Positions 20,151 through 38,730 of a stretch of 64,000 nucleotides of DNA are shown in pieces. Every line of letters starts with the position of its first letter. The stretch's first letter is position 1. Source of the stretch: Anisakis pegreffii (lineage: Eukaryota > Nematoda > Chromadorea > Rhabditida > Anisakidae); the NCBI GenBank assembly GCA_035041965.1, contig JAPYMA010000096.1, positions 1 to 64,000 of the forward strand, given 5' to 3'. The notes under the pieces were generated by a model, which saw only the letters and a list, made by a program, of their open reading frames with translations, made no database searches and was not told the origin of the DNA. The translations under genes and the position numbers were made by a program.

Positions 20151-23100
20151 ATGGTCATCTCATTGTTTCTTCTTGCCTGTGTGGTATCGCTTTCAAGAGT
20201 AAGCTACCAATTTGCGAGTGATTTTTTTCAATTTTTTCTTGTTTCGTTCAATTTTTATGTCGTCTGTAAAACTGATTCATCCATTCGAAAACGATATATT
20301 CGTACAACAGTGATGAGGTTTTGTTTCAAATACCCAGTCACGGAATTTTCACTTCATTGCAAACCTGTGGTGATTGCATCTGATCAACGAATAATAGTAT
20401 CAATCATTCATACAATCAGCTTTTCTCGTAGATATCCTTGTCATGAACATCAGTGAAATTTGTAGTGAAGCGATCTGAAAGATTCCGCTCACCAATCATC
20501 AGTTTGATTCTCGAACAAAACTCATTCCAATGAACACTGAATACGTTACCTTTCAAAATTCGCTGACAAATTCCACTTTGCAAATATCGTAAGCGTTTCG
20601 GTGATTCAAATGGTCAAGCCAAAAGTTCTGGCGGTGTGCTTCGAAGAATGACCGACGTGAGATAACTAAGACCAAAGTATAGTTCATGAAAGCGGATGCA
20701 TTCAAAACCGGAGAATGATTTATCTAGAACTAGTGTGTTTTAGAGTAATTTCATTGCTCACGATGGTGCTGTGAATGATTATGCGGAAGTGCGAAATATT
20801 CTCAATCAATACTATAAGATAACAGCACGAAAGTTTGGTTCATTCCACGATTACGTGAGTTTCACTTTTATTTGTCATGAATTGATTCTGAATGCCTAGT
20901 TTGCAAGAGCGTAATGAACGGATTTCAAGCTGCGATAAAATAAATGTCTAAAGATCAATCGAAGCGATGAACATTTTTGCGAATATACAAGCGGTAAGTT
21001 TGTCGTTTCTCAAGTAGTATTATCAAGTAGTGTCAGTTGATTCAATATTCCATTGAGTCAAGCTGATAATCAAGTTTATTCGAAAAGAGATTCACATACG
21101 ACATTCGTTTGCATCAAATCTCAGTTCATTGATTCAAAAAATGTTGCTTGAAGATTGTCTTGACAGTTCGTATGTAATTAAGGATCCAAAACACGTGAAC
21201 GTAGCACTTCAAGGTACCTCTTTTGATGATGGAACAGAGGCATCAACTAATCGTAAAGAGGGTGTTGCTGGAGATTTGTTTGAGAACGACATCTTGTTGA
21301 CGTTGCCACAAGCACAACAGCTGCTCAGAGAAGTCCGCAAAAGTAAAATGCTTGCTTCGATCTGTTTTTGAAAACACACTTCATTAGGCTACTTTCATTA
21401 ATTTGAGTGACCAGTAAGAGAGAACAGAAGGGGAGAAACGAAAATTTCCCTCGTACCGTACTGGAATGACAGTGAATAATGACACACTGGAAATTATCGA
21501 ATAGCTCCCAAATATTGCTGTCACTAAATTGACTAACAGTTTGCTGTTTGCACACAGGGGGTCCTCGCCAAGCGCAGGTTGGATTGCAGTGGTTTTGGCC
21601 AGCAGAACCCATTTCGTTCACTTTCGCAGTGTACGAGCGTAAGTTTGCAGTTTCCATTTTCCGGCTGCATCACTTCCACTGAATATACCACTGAAATTTT
21701 AGTGCAATATCGCATCTGCGATGAACTAATTTATGACGAAACTTCTTCTGTTCATCGAAAATAATTGTGATTAGTTCTTGTAATATGTCGACCGGAATCG
21801 TTCCCTAGTCCCTGAATAATTCTGGGATTCAGTAACATCAGAACTAAGTGTTACGAGCTCAACGCATTCTTTCTCAATCCCTTTACGTTTTCATAATTAT
21901 TTGGAAAGCGATTTATTCAACAAATCCAGCAGACCGTTTTTTAGCATTTTAGAATCTGAAAACAAGCGACAACATTAAAAGTCAAATTAAACAACTAAAG
22001 TTTGTGCATTAATGCCTTAAATTTTTCTATGAACAACAACAATGAAGCATCTTTAAGTGCTCACGTCTGAAGTAAAAAGAAGCCACACATACTCCTCGTC
22101 AAGATTTTCTTTTGGAAACATCAAATGTTTCAAACTCCTTAAAATAGTGAATATGAATGAGCTGGAAATGATTGATCTATACTTCTAGATGAGTGTATTC
22201 TCAAGATCATATGAAATGCCTTGTCCTATCAAGTTCAGAAATTCCTGGATTTTTCAGAGCATGAATCTCGAGATCGGGATTCAAAACTGAGAATCTCTGG
22301 ATCTCGAGATCCCATGCAAACACTAATTGTGATGATTATTTCTGAATTTGTTGTCCGAATCGATTCATGCTAAGATCATGCTTCGTTATTAATGTAACAC
22401 CGTAAACTTCAGCGAAATGGCAGAATCTTATTCGAAGAGCGTTACGATATGTAGAAAGTGAAACTTGCATGCGTTTCCAGGTTCTTGCTTTCATTCGTGC
22501 GTATTTTTTGATACAGTTATTCAATCAATAGTATTCGATCTGGTTTAAGGCAAAAAAACCTCGGCTAACGTTTTGCTAACCCTGAAAACTGTGAGCAGTT
22601 GCATTCCAATTCAGTGTCAATTCAGTTGCATTTCAGTGTCAATATAAAATTCATAATTCGTATCAACGTCAAATGAAGTTCTATCAAGTTATTAGGAACA
22701 ATCCAGCTCGATTAGAAATAGCGTTTAAGCGATTGCATGAACTTAGGAGAACAGGAATTCGAGGGATTACATTCAATTCATACGTGGTGCAGGATGCTGG
22801 TCAAGTGTTGGACGAGTTGGCGGTCGGCAGCAGATTTCAATCGGTTATGGATGCGAGGCGGTATTACATTCATTTTTTACGTACAGTTTAAAAAATGTAA
22901 TGGTATATGAATGCTGAGATTCACAATTCAGAGAGAGTATATATCTGATTCAGCAAATATGTAATATTTGTTGAGTCAGACAAATCTCCAAATCCAAAAT
23001 TCCTAATCTGCATTGCGAATTTTTGGAGAAATTTTTTATCGGATACGATGAGAAACGTTGATGGAACGAAAATGTTCGGTTTTAAGGCAAATAATTGGCC

Positions 23101-26100
23101 AGCTCGTAATTCATATGGATCCGAGTAATTTATTATCATGTCCCATTCAAATTTTTGAATGATATGAAACAGTTTGAGGGTAGTGAAGTGTGCTTTATCG
23201 ATTCTAAAGAAGATTTTTTTTGCTGAAGAAATATTGTACAGTTTAATATTCACTGCAAAAAAAGTCGTCAGTATGTATGGATTGAAGATGGGCATAGTGG
23301 CACACGAAACATTACATGCACTCGGATTATGGCACGAGCAATCGAGGAGCGATCGTGATCAATACATTACTATCAATTACGCTAATATTTATCCGGTTAG
23401 TCTGATCCCCTTCTGCCAATAGCGTTCATCAATCGATTTCTATGGGCTGGCGACCGGAGTTTACAATATAAAGTTTAGTATGCACATAGATGATAGCAGA
23501 TTTCAAAGGGGAGAATATAGCAAGTACTACACTGGGTCTATAGCGAGCTTCTAAACAGTACAGACAATCTACATCGTTTAGAAGGCTCATTGTGATGTTT
23601 CGGCATCATTCATTGTCCAGAAACTGAACAAGTTTGGGGTGGATTACACATGAATTTCGGGAACACATCTTCTAATGCAGGGTTTGTCAAGCGGAGGTGC
23701 GAGATAAGATTTCATTTTTGATACAAGAAAGTCTACAAGGACGGATTTTAACGCATAAATGTCTGTAAAGTAGGTGGGGATGGACTTCAACGGATAAAGT
23801 TTTGGAAGTGTTTATCTACACTATAGACACTCACTATAGTGAGTGGAAGAGAGATACAGAGTGGATGTTGTGAAGAGTGCGAAGATACTTTAACTGTTGT
23901 TGCATGAGCATATCTTAAAATTTTCTGGGCGGTGCGAGGGGAAAAGGTTGAGAAGCACTACTCTAAAGCATTTCCAAGTTTGAGTAAACATGCAGCATCA
24001 GAAACATTTCTCCTTCAAATGAGCATTCATTCGTATTATGATATGCTCATTTGAATTTCATGGCTTGCAAGGTAATTTCGAGAAGAGAAGCTCGTGGAAT
24101 ACGGACAATATGGGTGAGCCATACGATCTCGGTTCGGTGATGCATTATGGCTCGAAAGCGTTTGCTATCGATTATTCAAGGTACTTCATTATCAGATCTA
24201 ATCTTGATAATTACGAAGAAACCAGCCAGCAGTGTGCCTAGCATAGCGATGAGTAATACTTTCTTGATTTAGCGCAGTGTAGCATCTAGCATTACTAATG
24301 ATTAACTGAATAGATAATTTACAGAGATACCATTAGAACGATTGATCGAAATTTCCAACGCACAATTGGTCAGCGAGGTGGAATGTCGTTTAAGGACATC
24401 AAAATGATCAACAAGAGATATTGTCAATGTACACTGCATCATTTATTTGTACACAAACATTTTTCACATCGCAACTCACGTATGGCACATGAAACAGCAA
24501 TGAATTATTTTGGTTCAGGATTCCCAACCGATTCACCTAGTCGAGTCCATATGAAATCGATGAAGAAACAAATAAGAAATCCAAATATTGAATGATATTC
24601 GCTTCAAATTATCGAAACGATCGAGAAGTCAGGAGATTGACGATCAGAATCAATTTTTCAGACGTGTGCAGCCCTTTACCATGTCAGAATGGCGGCTATA
24701 CGAATCCAAACAAATGTAGTGAATGCAAATGTCCAAAAGGATACGGTGGAAGATACTGTGAAAGAATCGAGACAAGTGGTAGAGTAATTCAAGAAATATT
24801 GCTCTTAAGAAGATGATGAGTTCGATCATGAATTCAGTATCTAAAGCAGATATTATTATTCACTGCATCCAGTTGCACGATAAAAGCATGTAACGAATTT
24901 ATTGTGTGTCAGGAAATTGCAATATATTTTAGTACCCTCAACCTGTGGTGGTGAGCTGATAGCTGATCGAACATTCAAACAAATCGCAAGTCCACCGATG
25001 AGCAGCAATATTCGTTGCATATGGAGAATCACGGTTAGACGTCTTCATTGTTACACGCATGCAGCGTTGTTATTTTTTCTTCTTTGTGAGAACTTCATAT
25101 TGAAATAGTATTAAAATCGCCACAATGCTGCCTGCATGTGATAAACTTTATCTGCCTGACTACATTCTTCCATGCAAATAGCTAAAAATTTCCCCTGTAA
25201 AATTATTGCAAGAGTCATTGAACTGATCGCAGCTGGTTTCGTTGCTTTCCAGTATGATCACTGAAGCGATCATGTCACTGTTAGTTAGATAACTTGTTAA
25301 AATCGCAAGTAGGTGAGCAGTGTTCAAATGGAAACAACTTAAAATTTCTAATTTGACTATCGAATTGCTGTGTTGCAGTCGCCTGCGCAAGTACTGGTTG
25401 TTGTGGATCATTTGAATCTGCCATGTGAAGAAACTTGTACGAATTATGTGGAACTGAAATATGCAAATGAGAAAACTTCTACAGGTCCGTTCTTGCGATA
25501 TCTTTTTCATAAACGCGATAAGGTTTATGAAAGGACTTAATCCAACGATCTATGAGACATTATTCAACAATACTCTCTCTACTGAATCACATTAGTTCTT
25601 CAGTTGAGAAAACCAATTTGCTTCACAATTTCACATTATTCTGTTCATCGTGAATTGAATTACCAAAAACCTTTTGATCGTTTCCAGGTCCACGATTATG
25701 TTGTATGGCACCAACAGCGTCGTTTATTAGTGAAGGAAACGAGTTCATTGTTATCTTTAATACGGCTAATGTTGATACGCGCTATCAAGGCATGAAGATT
25801 CGCTATCAAGCATGTGCGTTACAGTATCGTCGCTTTCGTTCCTCCACTTAAGTCATTAACTTGTGAGACTAATCAGCTGCTAATGAATGAGAAATACTCT
25901 CAACTGTGATCATCGTACCGATTATAAGCGACATAATCGGCTTCGTTGACTTTTTTCTCAATCAAATAATATGATTCTTGTCATGAAAAACTGCTGAACC
26001 TGGTGAACCATTCGAGAGATCGAATGAAAATTAGGACCATGGAACTCGCTCAAAATATGGAACAAATTGCAATTGCATCATGAATCAGATGGAAAGTAAT

Positions 26101-28664
26101 CCAATTTTCAGATGGACGATTGCCTTCAACAAAAGTACCATACACTCAATCTGTAAGTATCTTCTGAGCTTTTGCCTATGCTTGAGAAATCATACGAACC
26201 ACATTGATCGAAAATGAGTACGAGATCATTTACATGATCAAGTGTTGATTGCATCACTTCAATAAGATTTACTCCTATGCAGTGTGACACATCCGTCGTA
26301 TAATCAGTTCTTTCACTTCCTGAGATTATGACTGAAAGAAGTTCAGGGGATATCAAAAGCTCGTCAGCTTTCGTCTTTATCAACCGAAAATTTTTACCGA
26401 GCTCACCCTTGTGAACACTGCTTATGGTTTCGTATCGCAGTATTCAAGAAAACTTTAAACCCTTATAAAATGCTTCGATTTTATGAGCAGAAAATCATTC
26501 GTTGACGTATTGATGACTTGAAATCAATTACATAAAATGATTCATTCGTTGCATGTAAACGTTCGCGAATAACTTTCAGCCTACCAGAGAAGCGTCAACC
26601 GTTGTAACGACAACTTCTAGTTATGCAGGTGCCCACTGAAAATATCACTTGAAGAGATCTGAGCATTGAACATTTTAACATTCGTTTTAGGAAATTATAA
26701 GCAGTTTAGCGTGAATTCAAAGGAATTATGAACACTTTAGCATCCGTTCACAGAAATTTTGAGCGAACTTTTAGTGATTCGCTTATGTTCATTATATCGA
26801 TAGGAGTGAAATCATTCACAGGAATGATGTATGGCTTTTAAAGGACGCACTATGAATAAGAAAAGACAAAAACATGTGAATATTTGCAATGTTTCCGAGT
26901 TTCTATCGTTCAGCACAAAATCGAGAATTGTAAAATATGGAAGCGTGATAGATCAGGTTTGCATCGCTGGTTTGCTGCTGCATTGATGCTATTCCTATCC
27001 TCAATAGCAAAATTCACATCATCCAAGTGTAGGAATGATGTTAAGTAGTTGCTCGAAGTAAAGCGACTGATTATCATAAAAGAATAGTAGTTATTGAATG
27101 ATGTTCATTTAAATCAGGTGCATGGAGTGCGTGGGGTGGTTGGAGTTCCTGTACGCAGAGCTGTGGTGGGTGTGGAGTAAGGAGACGAGTCCGCGGCTGT
27201 TATCCAGTTGATAGAAAATGCGAGTAAGTCATTGTATTAAAAACATTCATGCCGAAGTTTCAAGCTCAATCTCAGAGAATTCACTCTTCAAGCGTTCAGT
27301 CACTGAACCATTGGCATTCCTCCTTGCTTTCTCAATTTTCTATGATATTCGCTGCTGATGATTGATGATTGCTCCATATAAATTTGCAACGTCATAAAAT
27401 TCATTTCAACAGGGGTCCGTGGTATGAGGATCAACCATGTGGTCTCACGCCTTGTCCAGATCCAATTGATGGAACCTATTGCGAAGGAAAAATAATGTTA
27501 CCTTGTGACCTTATGGATAGGCTCAAATTTGGAGCAGCAAAATACAGTTCAGCGGTTTTCAATACACGTAAGGCAGCCAGTTCCTTAATCTCAGAGCGAT
27601 TAGTCATATGTAAATCTTCACGAAAACACTGGTTATTGAATGAGCTCAGACTGGCATTGCAAGAATCCCATTACAATTTGCTTGCGCTACTTCTCCACCT
27701 TCAAAAATCATGAATATGATGAAAATGTTTTGCTCTCGAATTTTAAGTACGATATTGCAATTCTACAATTGTATCAGAAAAAATAATGGATCATGAGTTT
27801 CATCCAGCAAAGTCGAAAGACATTACAGAGGAAGCATAATTATCATGTGAGTATAGAAGTAGCTTTCGATTCTAGAAAAATTCAGAATTGCCACGAAGCT
27901 GACCGCAACCGCTTAGGAACATAAATTTGCAAATGGAAGCATTTTAACTTTAGTTGCTCGTAAAGTTCTTCCATGTAGCCGATTCGTATCAAATTTCAGC
28001 ATCTCTAGATTCCAGTGCGAAGAATGACGTATTTAAACGGACCTATGAGAACAAGCAGTTGAAAGATTTTTCCGGGACGAAACAATCTGCTAACTCAACG
28101 TATCTGTGTGAAAAGTTTGTTGTTCGATTGTCTCTTAAAAATGCAATATTTTGACCCAAAATATTCCATTCTGATATATCGACTAATACCACAAAACATC
28201 TCACTCACAGAGGCGATCTAGCAAAAAGCTCCGAAATAGGCATCATCAAGACACATCAATTCAGCGTTTTTCTATAGATGCTGATCATGTGGTAATGCAG
28301 TTATGCTGAATGCCAGCAGCAATTCGGAACTTGTTTTGTTGAATTCTCACCTTTTGTTGCATCCATTCTAGTCAACATAGAGAAATGTAATTTCTATTGC
28401 ACATATACAGTTATCAGTTTGAACTTGTCAGTTTCATTCATTCCGGGGCTAATTCTTTTCGATGGTTCTGGACAGCTCTCGACCAACAGTCAAGATTGTA
28501 ACTGTGTTCATCTGGCTTATTTCAGACGTTTCTGGTACTCTTGTCCGACGTCGATGCTCACGATAAATATTGCTTGGTTGCGCCCCGGGGAGGTGAATCA
28601 TAATATAAGAGGATGTTGCAGTGGGTATTATGTCAGTGAGGGCATCTGCAAGAAAACCAACTGA
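20151..28664 (+). CDS. Astacin metallopeptidase with EGF, CUB and TSP1 domains (NAS family)
   Basis: Secreted zinc endopeptidase of family M12A; nematode relatives of this architecture (NAS-33 to NAS-38, including DPY-31) act on cuticle and matrix proteins. Exons 20151-20198, 20744-20854, 20954-20993, 21154-21342, 21558-21638, 22413-22480, 22747-22860, 23288-23395, 24062-24180, 24325-24428, 24662-24778, 24933-25033, 25379-25484, 25688-25813, 27118-27223, 27413-27567, 28000-28114, 28526-28664 give 648 aa with every phase matching. Signal [16 protein letters not shown]; propeptide; catalytic domain from [10 protein letters not shown] through [16 protein letters not shown], zinc motif [11 protein letters not shown] (about residue 223) and Met-turn SVMHYG; EGF (CQNGGY...CERIE); CUB (STCGGEL...YQAC); TSP1 ([11 protein letters not shown]); Cys-rich tail ending CCSGYY. 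The catalytic exon at 24062 follows AT instead of AG. The MKFYQ... ORF at 22673 is a shadow of exon 22747-22860. The third exon and C-terminal exons are the least certain. Confidence 0.85.
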
Positions 28665-29641
28665 ATAATTGTGTTTCTGATGACTAATTTATTTATTTAT
28701 TCGCACTATGCATTCCTTCTCATGCTTCACCTTTGTTACAATTCTCGTTTTTTCGTATTCCTCAATCAGCAATAAAAAAACTATCGGTGTTTCACTGTTG
28801 ATAATTGATGTTGCAAGCGTCAAATATGAGAATCTGAACTCAGCTGAGGCTTATTCATTTGATTGATAATTACAAATCACTATTAATGGTCACTAGTGAA
28901 TCTACAATATTTTATTCTTTGGTGTGCATAATTCCACTTCTTTTTATTCAGGCTTTGCCCTGGAGGATTTTTTCGCTTTCCATGTATGAAATCTTGACCA
29001 ACTGGACGTGTAATTTCCTCTCATTGCACTCCACACATTTGCCTTCACAATATCATTTCAGGTGTCATGTCCTTTGTGATATTACCCGTTTCCCTCTCAT
29101 TTACTTGAATAGAAGCTTGCGCTAAAGGATGTTCTTCTTTTCGCACTGTCGAGATTCGATTCAAAAGCACTAGACTGTGACTGATTCGAGCAACGAAAAC
29201 AGGAGAGTGTGAAGCACAGTGGAAGGTGTTATGCCGGCACGCTCTTTACATGGTTTCCTGTTTGAATTTAATAATTAGTTTTTTTCTGCTTTGAGATGTA
29301 TGGCATTGATCTCTCCAACGCTGCGGTAATGCTTCAAATTCCGTGTTATGAAAATTCGTTGAAAGTCATCGACAAATTGGCAAAAAGCAAGTCAATGTAA
29401 GATCAATGGAAAAATGCAACACCGATAAACAATTCATACAAAAATATTCCATCAACAATACATCACAAAATATCACAATGAAAATCAGTGCTGTTGGAAA
29501 TTGCTCACGAGCACTATGAATTGCAATTTGCGTGATTTACCTCTTCTGAAACAGGTTAATTCGATTAGAAGTCAGGCATAAGAGGGTTCATTATTTCAAA
29601 ATAATGGAACACAAATCTATCATGAAATCACGGTGTGCATT
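28665..29641. other. Intergenic between convergent astacin and zinc-finger genes
   Basis: No coding segment seen. AATAAA occurs at about 28,771 (cagcaataaaaaaac), about 107 bp after the astacin stop, a plausible poly(A) signal. Confidence 0.5.
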
Positions 29642-34016
<4,375 letters not shown>

Positions 34017-36462
34017 CGCTTACGCTGCAAAATATCGTTTGATCATGGGCTCGTGAATATTTTACCAAAGAACACGTAGTTTAGTCGAATTCTTCAAAAT
34101 TTTGGTTTGATTTTGAGTCATTTCAGCACCTTCAAACTTTATTTTGCAATAACCGATCCATATTGCGAGATGAACATCTGTCAGTGCCGACTGCGAATGA
34201 ATGCATGTGTAAATGAGCTAGTGATTAGACCTATAATCATTTCAAATCGATAAGCCAGAATTTTAAAAAAATTACGATGATGTTTTGTGCAACTTCTCAT
34301 GAGAGCTGTGGAGTTTTATGTGAGCAATTTTATGAATCCAACTTGATAAGATTGCTGATTCTTCGGTAGTAGTAAATTTGATGGAGAGAACATTTGAACA
34401 AAATGAGGCTGCGAAAGTTACATTCACAAAGTGCTGAATTATAAGGCAAGGGAATGTAGATTTAGTTTATCCGGAATAGCTTATGATTTGAATGACCTTC
34501 TTCTCAAAATCGTGCTTCCTGCTTCAGGTTACTTTTCCGAAAATTTTCATGAGAAAACTATCGACTCGTTCGACAGAGATTTGATCGCTTCAGTCTGTCA
34601 TTTGCTATCAACTTGGCAATATGAACAAAAAAAAAAGAGTTTCTTCGGTGAACAGAAAAAAATAAGAACAAATTTTACCATAATTATTTTGAAAGGATCG
34701 AAATACTTATTTTAATATTTGATCAATTGGTCTGATTCGGTTCTTTTCATTGACGAGCGTTTTCATGCTTAGAATTTGCTGGGCCACCGAACCTTCAGGA
34801 AGACTTGTTTCTAATCAGAGGTCAGTTGAATCGTTCTCATACCGTAACCGTTCTCACATAATAATAAATTCGTTTAAAGTCTTACGCTAATTGAAGGGTG
34901 AATAGTGAACTTACTGTAACACTTCTTGGAGACTCACTTAAGCTTGATTGTAAGCAAACTATCAGGAAAGCTTTAGCACTCGCTTATGGTACTGAAGGTC
35001 CCTACTCCAGCCCTTCAATATCCTTTCACAATACAGTATCGTTGATATGAATCAATGCGCAGACATTGAAACGCAATGGAGTATCAAGCAGTGACATTGA
35101 AATAAAGACTGAGCCTCTCAATTATGACTTATAAAATGGAATAAAAACTAAGACATGATGAGCCTTCATTGAGATGATGAGCATCCGTTGCTATACGGTA
35201 GATTCGAAGCAAGGAAGGTATCAGTGAATGGCTGAGTGATATGTAAGCGACGAGGCGCACTGATTTTCTCGTATCAACATCAACATTGGAGGAAGGGCGG
35301 TTCGAGAGTGCTGCTGAAATAAGTAGTTGCTTACATAGAGGAGATGCAAGTGGAGCAGTGAGAGATGCTAGATGAAGAAGGATAGATGCATAAACGAACG
35401 AGATGAGTTGTCGGATGGATGAACGAGCACCGTAATGATTGGTATCCGTTTTATATTTCGCTTGTGTTTTATATATCTTACAATTCATCCAATGATGATG
35501 ATGGTACGGTAAAAGACGTATTAATGCATTATGTATGATGCACCTTGATATCACTTGATGTTTTAGTGAAGTTGTAAGGTGATATGTTTATTGAGGTTGT
35601 ATACATGCATGTAGCAGTGTGGATTTGATCCTTCATGAATATTGAATGTACTCAAGAGGATTTAAAGGCTCATCTATGATTACAACAACTCAGATGTACA
35701 CGATCGTTTGTTCAATCAAAATCTCGGATGTTTATTTGACTCCGATGAAGTAATAGTTCGTTTCAATTTACCGCTGAGGATGATCTGAGGCCTACGTACA
35801 TAAAGACTGCATATATGGGATATATAGGTGTGCTTATGTCCATCGTATTAACCATCTCGTTTGCACTTACTTAAAAGGATATCATTTTCACACTATGTTC
35901 CTAGTTCCACCTTGAGCATTGCCTCTCACGATTAGAGTCGTTGACTTATTTGAACAATACCAACAATGCTCTACCACTGAGGAGTAGCAACTTCTGAAAT
36001 GTTTCTGAATGAATACATTTTATGTTATTAACTTTTCTACTACAGACTGTTCTCACAGATGGAACTAACAACTAATCTAACTGATGGATATAAACTGGTA
36101 AATTCTTTTATAGGGATATAAACTGATTTCGAAAAAAGTCTGCACTCTTAAAAATGGTTGCTGATCTGATAATTTTAACGTTCGATTTTAAACTACTTCA
36201 ATTGTTGTTTCAAAGAATTGGATTTGAAAACCTATTGACCCTCTAGTGAGTGTTACATCGCTACAACAACACTGAGCTAGCAAAGTCATGAAAATTTCAA
36301 AGAATGCTCACAATTTGATATTGATTTATTTTGTTGATGAGAAATGCGTACGTATTGAGTAGGATATGTGAGCATCATCAATAGTAGGTACATCTCGGAG
36401 TAATTGACTTATAATTTCGTCAGGCAATAAAATCTGCCATCGCTGTGAGCAATAGCGTTATG

Positions 36463-36480
36463 GCACACACACACACACAC
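36463..36480. repeat. (CA)n microsatellite
   Basis: About nine CA units in otherwise unique sequence. Confidence 0.9.
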
Positions 36481-38709
36481 ATACCATACATCCAGAGCCA
36501 TAATCTGCTCATCAGTATTGTATAATATTCATTGTTATTCTTGGACTATATTGTTAAGGTTGATCGTAATTGTAGTGGCGATAATGAATGAGTGGTCGCT
36601 TAGATTGAGGACATGAATTCAAGTAGAGTTATTCAATTAATGAAGAGTATCACCAATTGCTACTTATGATCGCACAACTGAACACTCGAATTCACTTGAT
36701 CGTTTCGAATGGACATACATCTGTGGTTGTATTATATGAATGCAGCATATTCTCATGTATCTATTAAGCAACTGTTATGTATTCAATAAGATGGCATAGC
36801 AAGAGGGAATGTGGCCACATCATAGCAGACGTTGATTTTTGATGCAGCAATAAAATATTATGGACAGCGAGTCTGGTTGATAACAATGCTCGAAATGTTG
36901 AAAGATAACCCAGTGAAATGCATGTTTATAGTCGTGCTAAACGAGTTTTTTCTATTGAACGAATTTGACGAGAAATTCGTTTTTTATGGAACAAATGCAG
37001 TATATTCAATTATATCTCATTCAGTTGGTTGTTTTTTTACATTGACTATGTTGCTAAAAGCTATTTTTACATTGACAGCGTTACCTTCACTGAGAATGTT
37101 GCTGAAAGCCTTTTTTTCACCTGCTTTCTAATTGATAACCATAAAGAGTGCAAAGATTTGGAGTTACAATCGGTGAAGGTTTGAAATGAATTAGTTGAAT
37201 GGCCAGACTCAGGGTGTTCACAGTTCAATCAGATGATCAGTGAGATGATATACATCCAGTGAAGATTGTGGAACGAATACGGTAGACGATAGATAATCAG
37301 ATATCCCTTTATAGGTGTACATATGTGACCTGAACGTTGATTTGCCCTCTAAAACAACATTGCATAACATATATAAGTATACCATTTACGCAATAATCTT
37401 CTGCTAATTAAGTGGTCGATCCATCTCGTCGCAATTAGTCAATGATCCTATCCCCTTGAAAGAACACCTCATTTATAGTGTCACATTTTATTACCTATTA
37501 AACTGCTTTCACTTAAATAAATTTAATTGAAATCGTCACAATTTTCAAATGAAAAGATCCTCGACATATTACTTTCCCATTTTGGTTAGTTCTTTGCAGA
37601 CATTAAAAACAATGAGAGATAGTTAGACGTCAGCTGATGTGTCAAGAACATCAATCAGGATGACTTCAAGTTATGTCGCGGTCGTTTCGAATTGTCTCGA
37701 TGATCAGATTCGTTCTAGAATGCTTTTCAGTGCAACGATAGCGATGCTCTATGGAGAACAGAGTAATTGATATTCAATGTCATCACACGCTATAATTAGG
37801 TATCTGTCTGAATCCAATTTGATAATCATTACATCTCAATTCAGCCCAATCTATCTAATCCGCAATAAACAAGTGCCTGTTGCGTAACTGCTCTGGAACT
37901 CTACTTTGAGCAATTCGGTAGAGTTATGACATAAAACGAATCGCAGTTTTGCTCGTTAGTTCTTGGCGATAGAAAGTGAACGATGAAAGCATTACATTCA
38001 ATCAGGACAACATTGTAAAGGAGATCACTGATTCCGGAGTGTAGTTCATTTAACAATGTGTACAAGATAAACGAGCATTTGTCTCGTATGTTCGCTGCTC
38101 ACCTAAAGAAATGATGCTTTCTTATTGTTTCATTCGCGTAAGTTTAAACAGCACATGCGATGTGCAGTGCAGCAAGCATTTCCAAAATTGCTTGACAGTT
38201 TCCAATTCTGAATAAAATTTTAAACATGTTATTTCCGGATTCATTTTTCGAGTTATTGCGCATAATAAGTTGCGCTAAGAAATGGTAATTTAGTAGCGGA
38301 CTACTATCATAATCAAATCAGTCTTCAGCAATTTATATCTATGACACAAGAGATAACAAATGAGCAATATCCAAAGCTTGAAAATATCTCTCACTTCAAG
38401 CTAACACAGTTGATACTAAAGCATTGAGTGACAAAGAAATGTTATAACGGAATTGGATGGTGTTTGAACGGTAGTAGCAGAGAGCAAAGATGGCTTATGA
38501 GAAAGTGGCAATGATGAGTAATTAGTGGAACACCTGTAGGCAATTTCATGCATGAATGGTATGATATCAGTGAGGTGGTAGCACTCATTATGGCAGGGAT
38601 CGTGTGATGAGGATGGATAATGTATGATGCAATGCAACCACTAGCGTGTTCAGAATATTCAAATTAGATATCTATCGTGCATCATCTTGATAGTTGTCGT
38701 TATTATACG

Positions 38710-38730
38710 AATAAATAAATAAATAAATAA
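38710..38730. repeat. (ATAA)n microsatellite
   Basis: About five tetranucleotide units. Confidence 0.9.

Noticed and set aside
22299..22312. 14-bp palindrome GGATCTCGAGATCC
   Set aside because: Short, intronic in the astacin gene, and expected occasionally by chance.
22673..22891. Single-exon ORF starting [14 protein letters not shown]
   Set aside because: The other frame of 22747-22860 reads [18 protein letters not shown], a textbook astacin block with proper splice sites.
35129..35554. 141-aa minus-strand ORF
   Set aside because: No domain, no splice or start evidence, composition like surrounding noncoding DNA.
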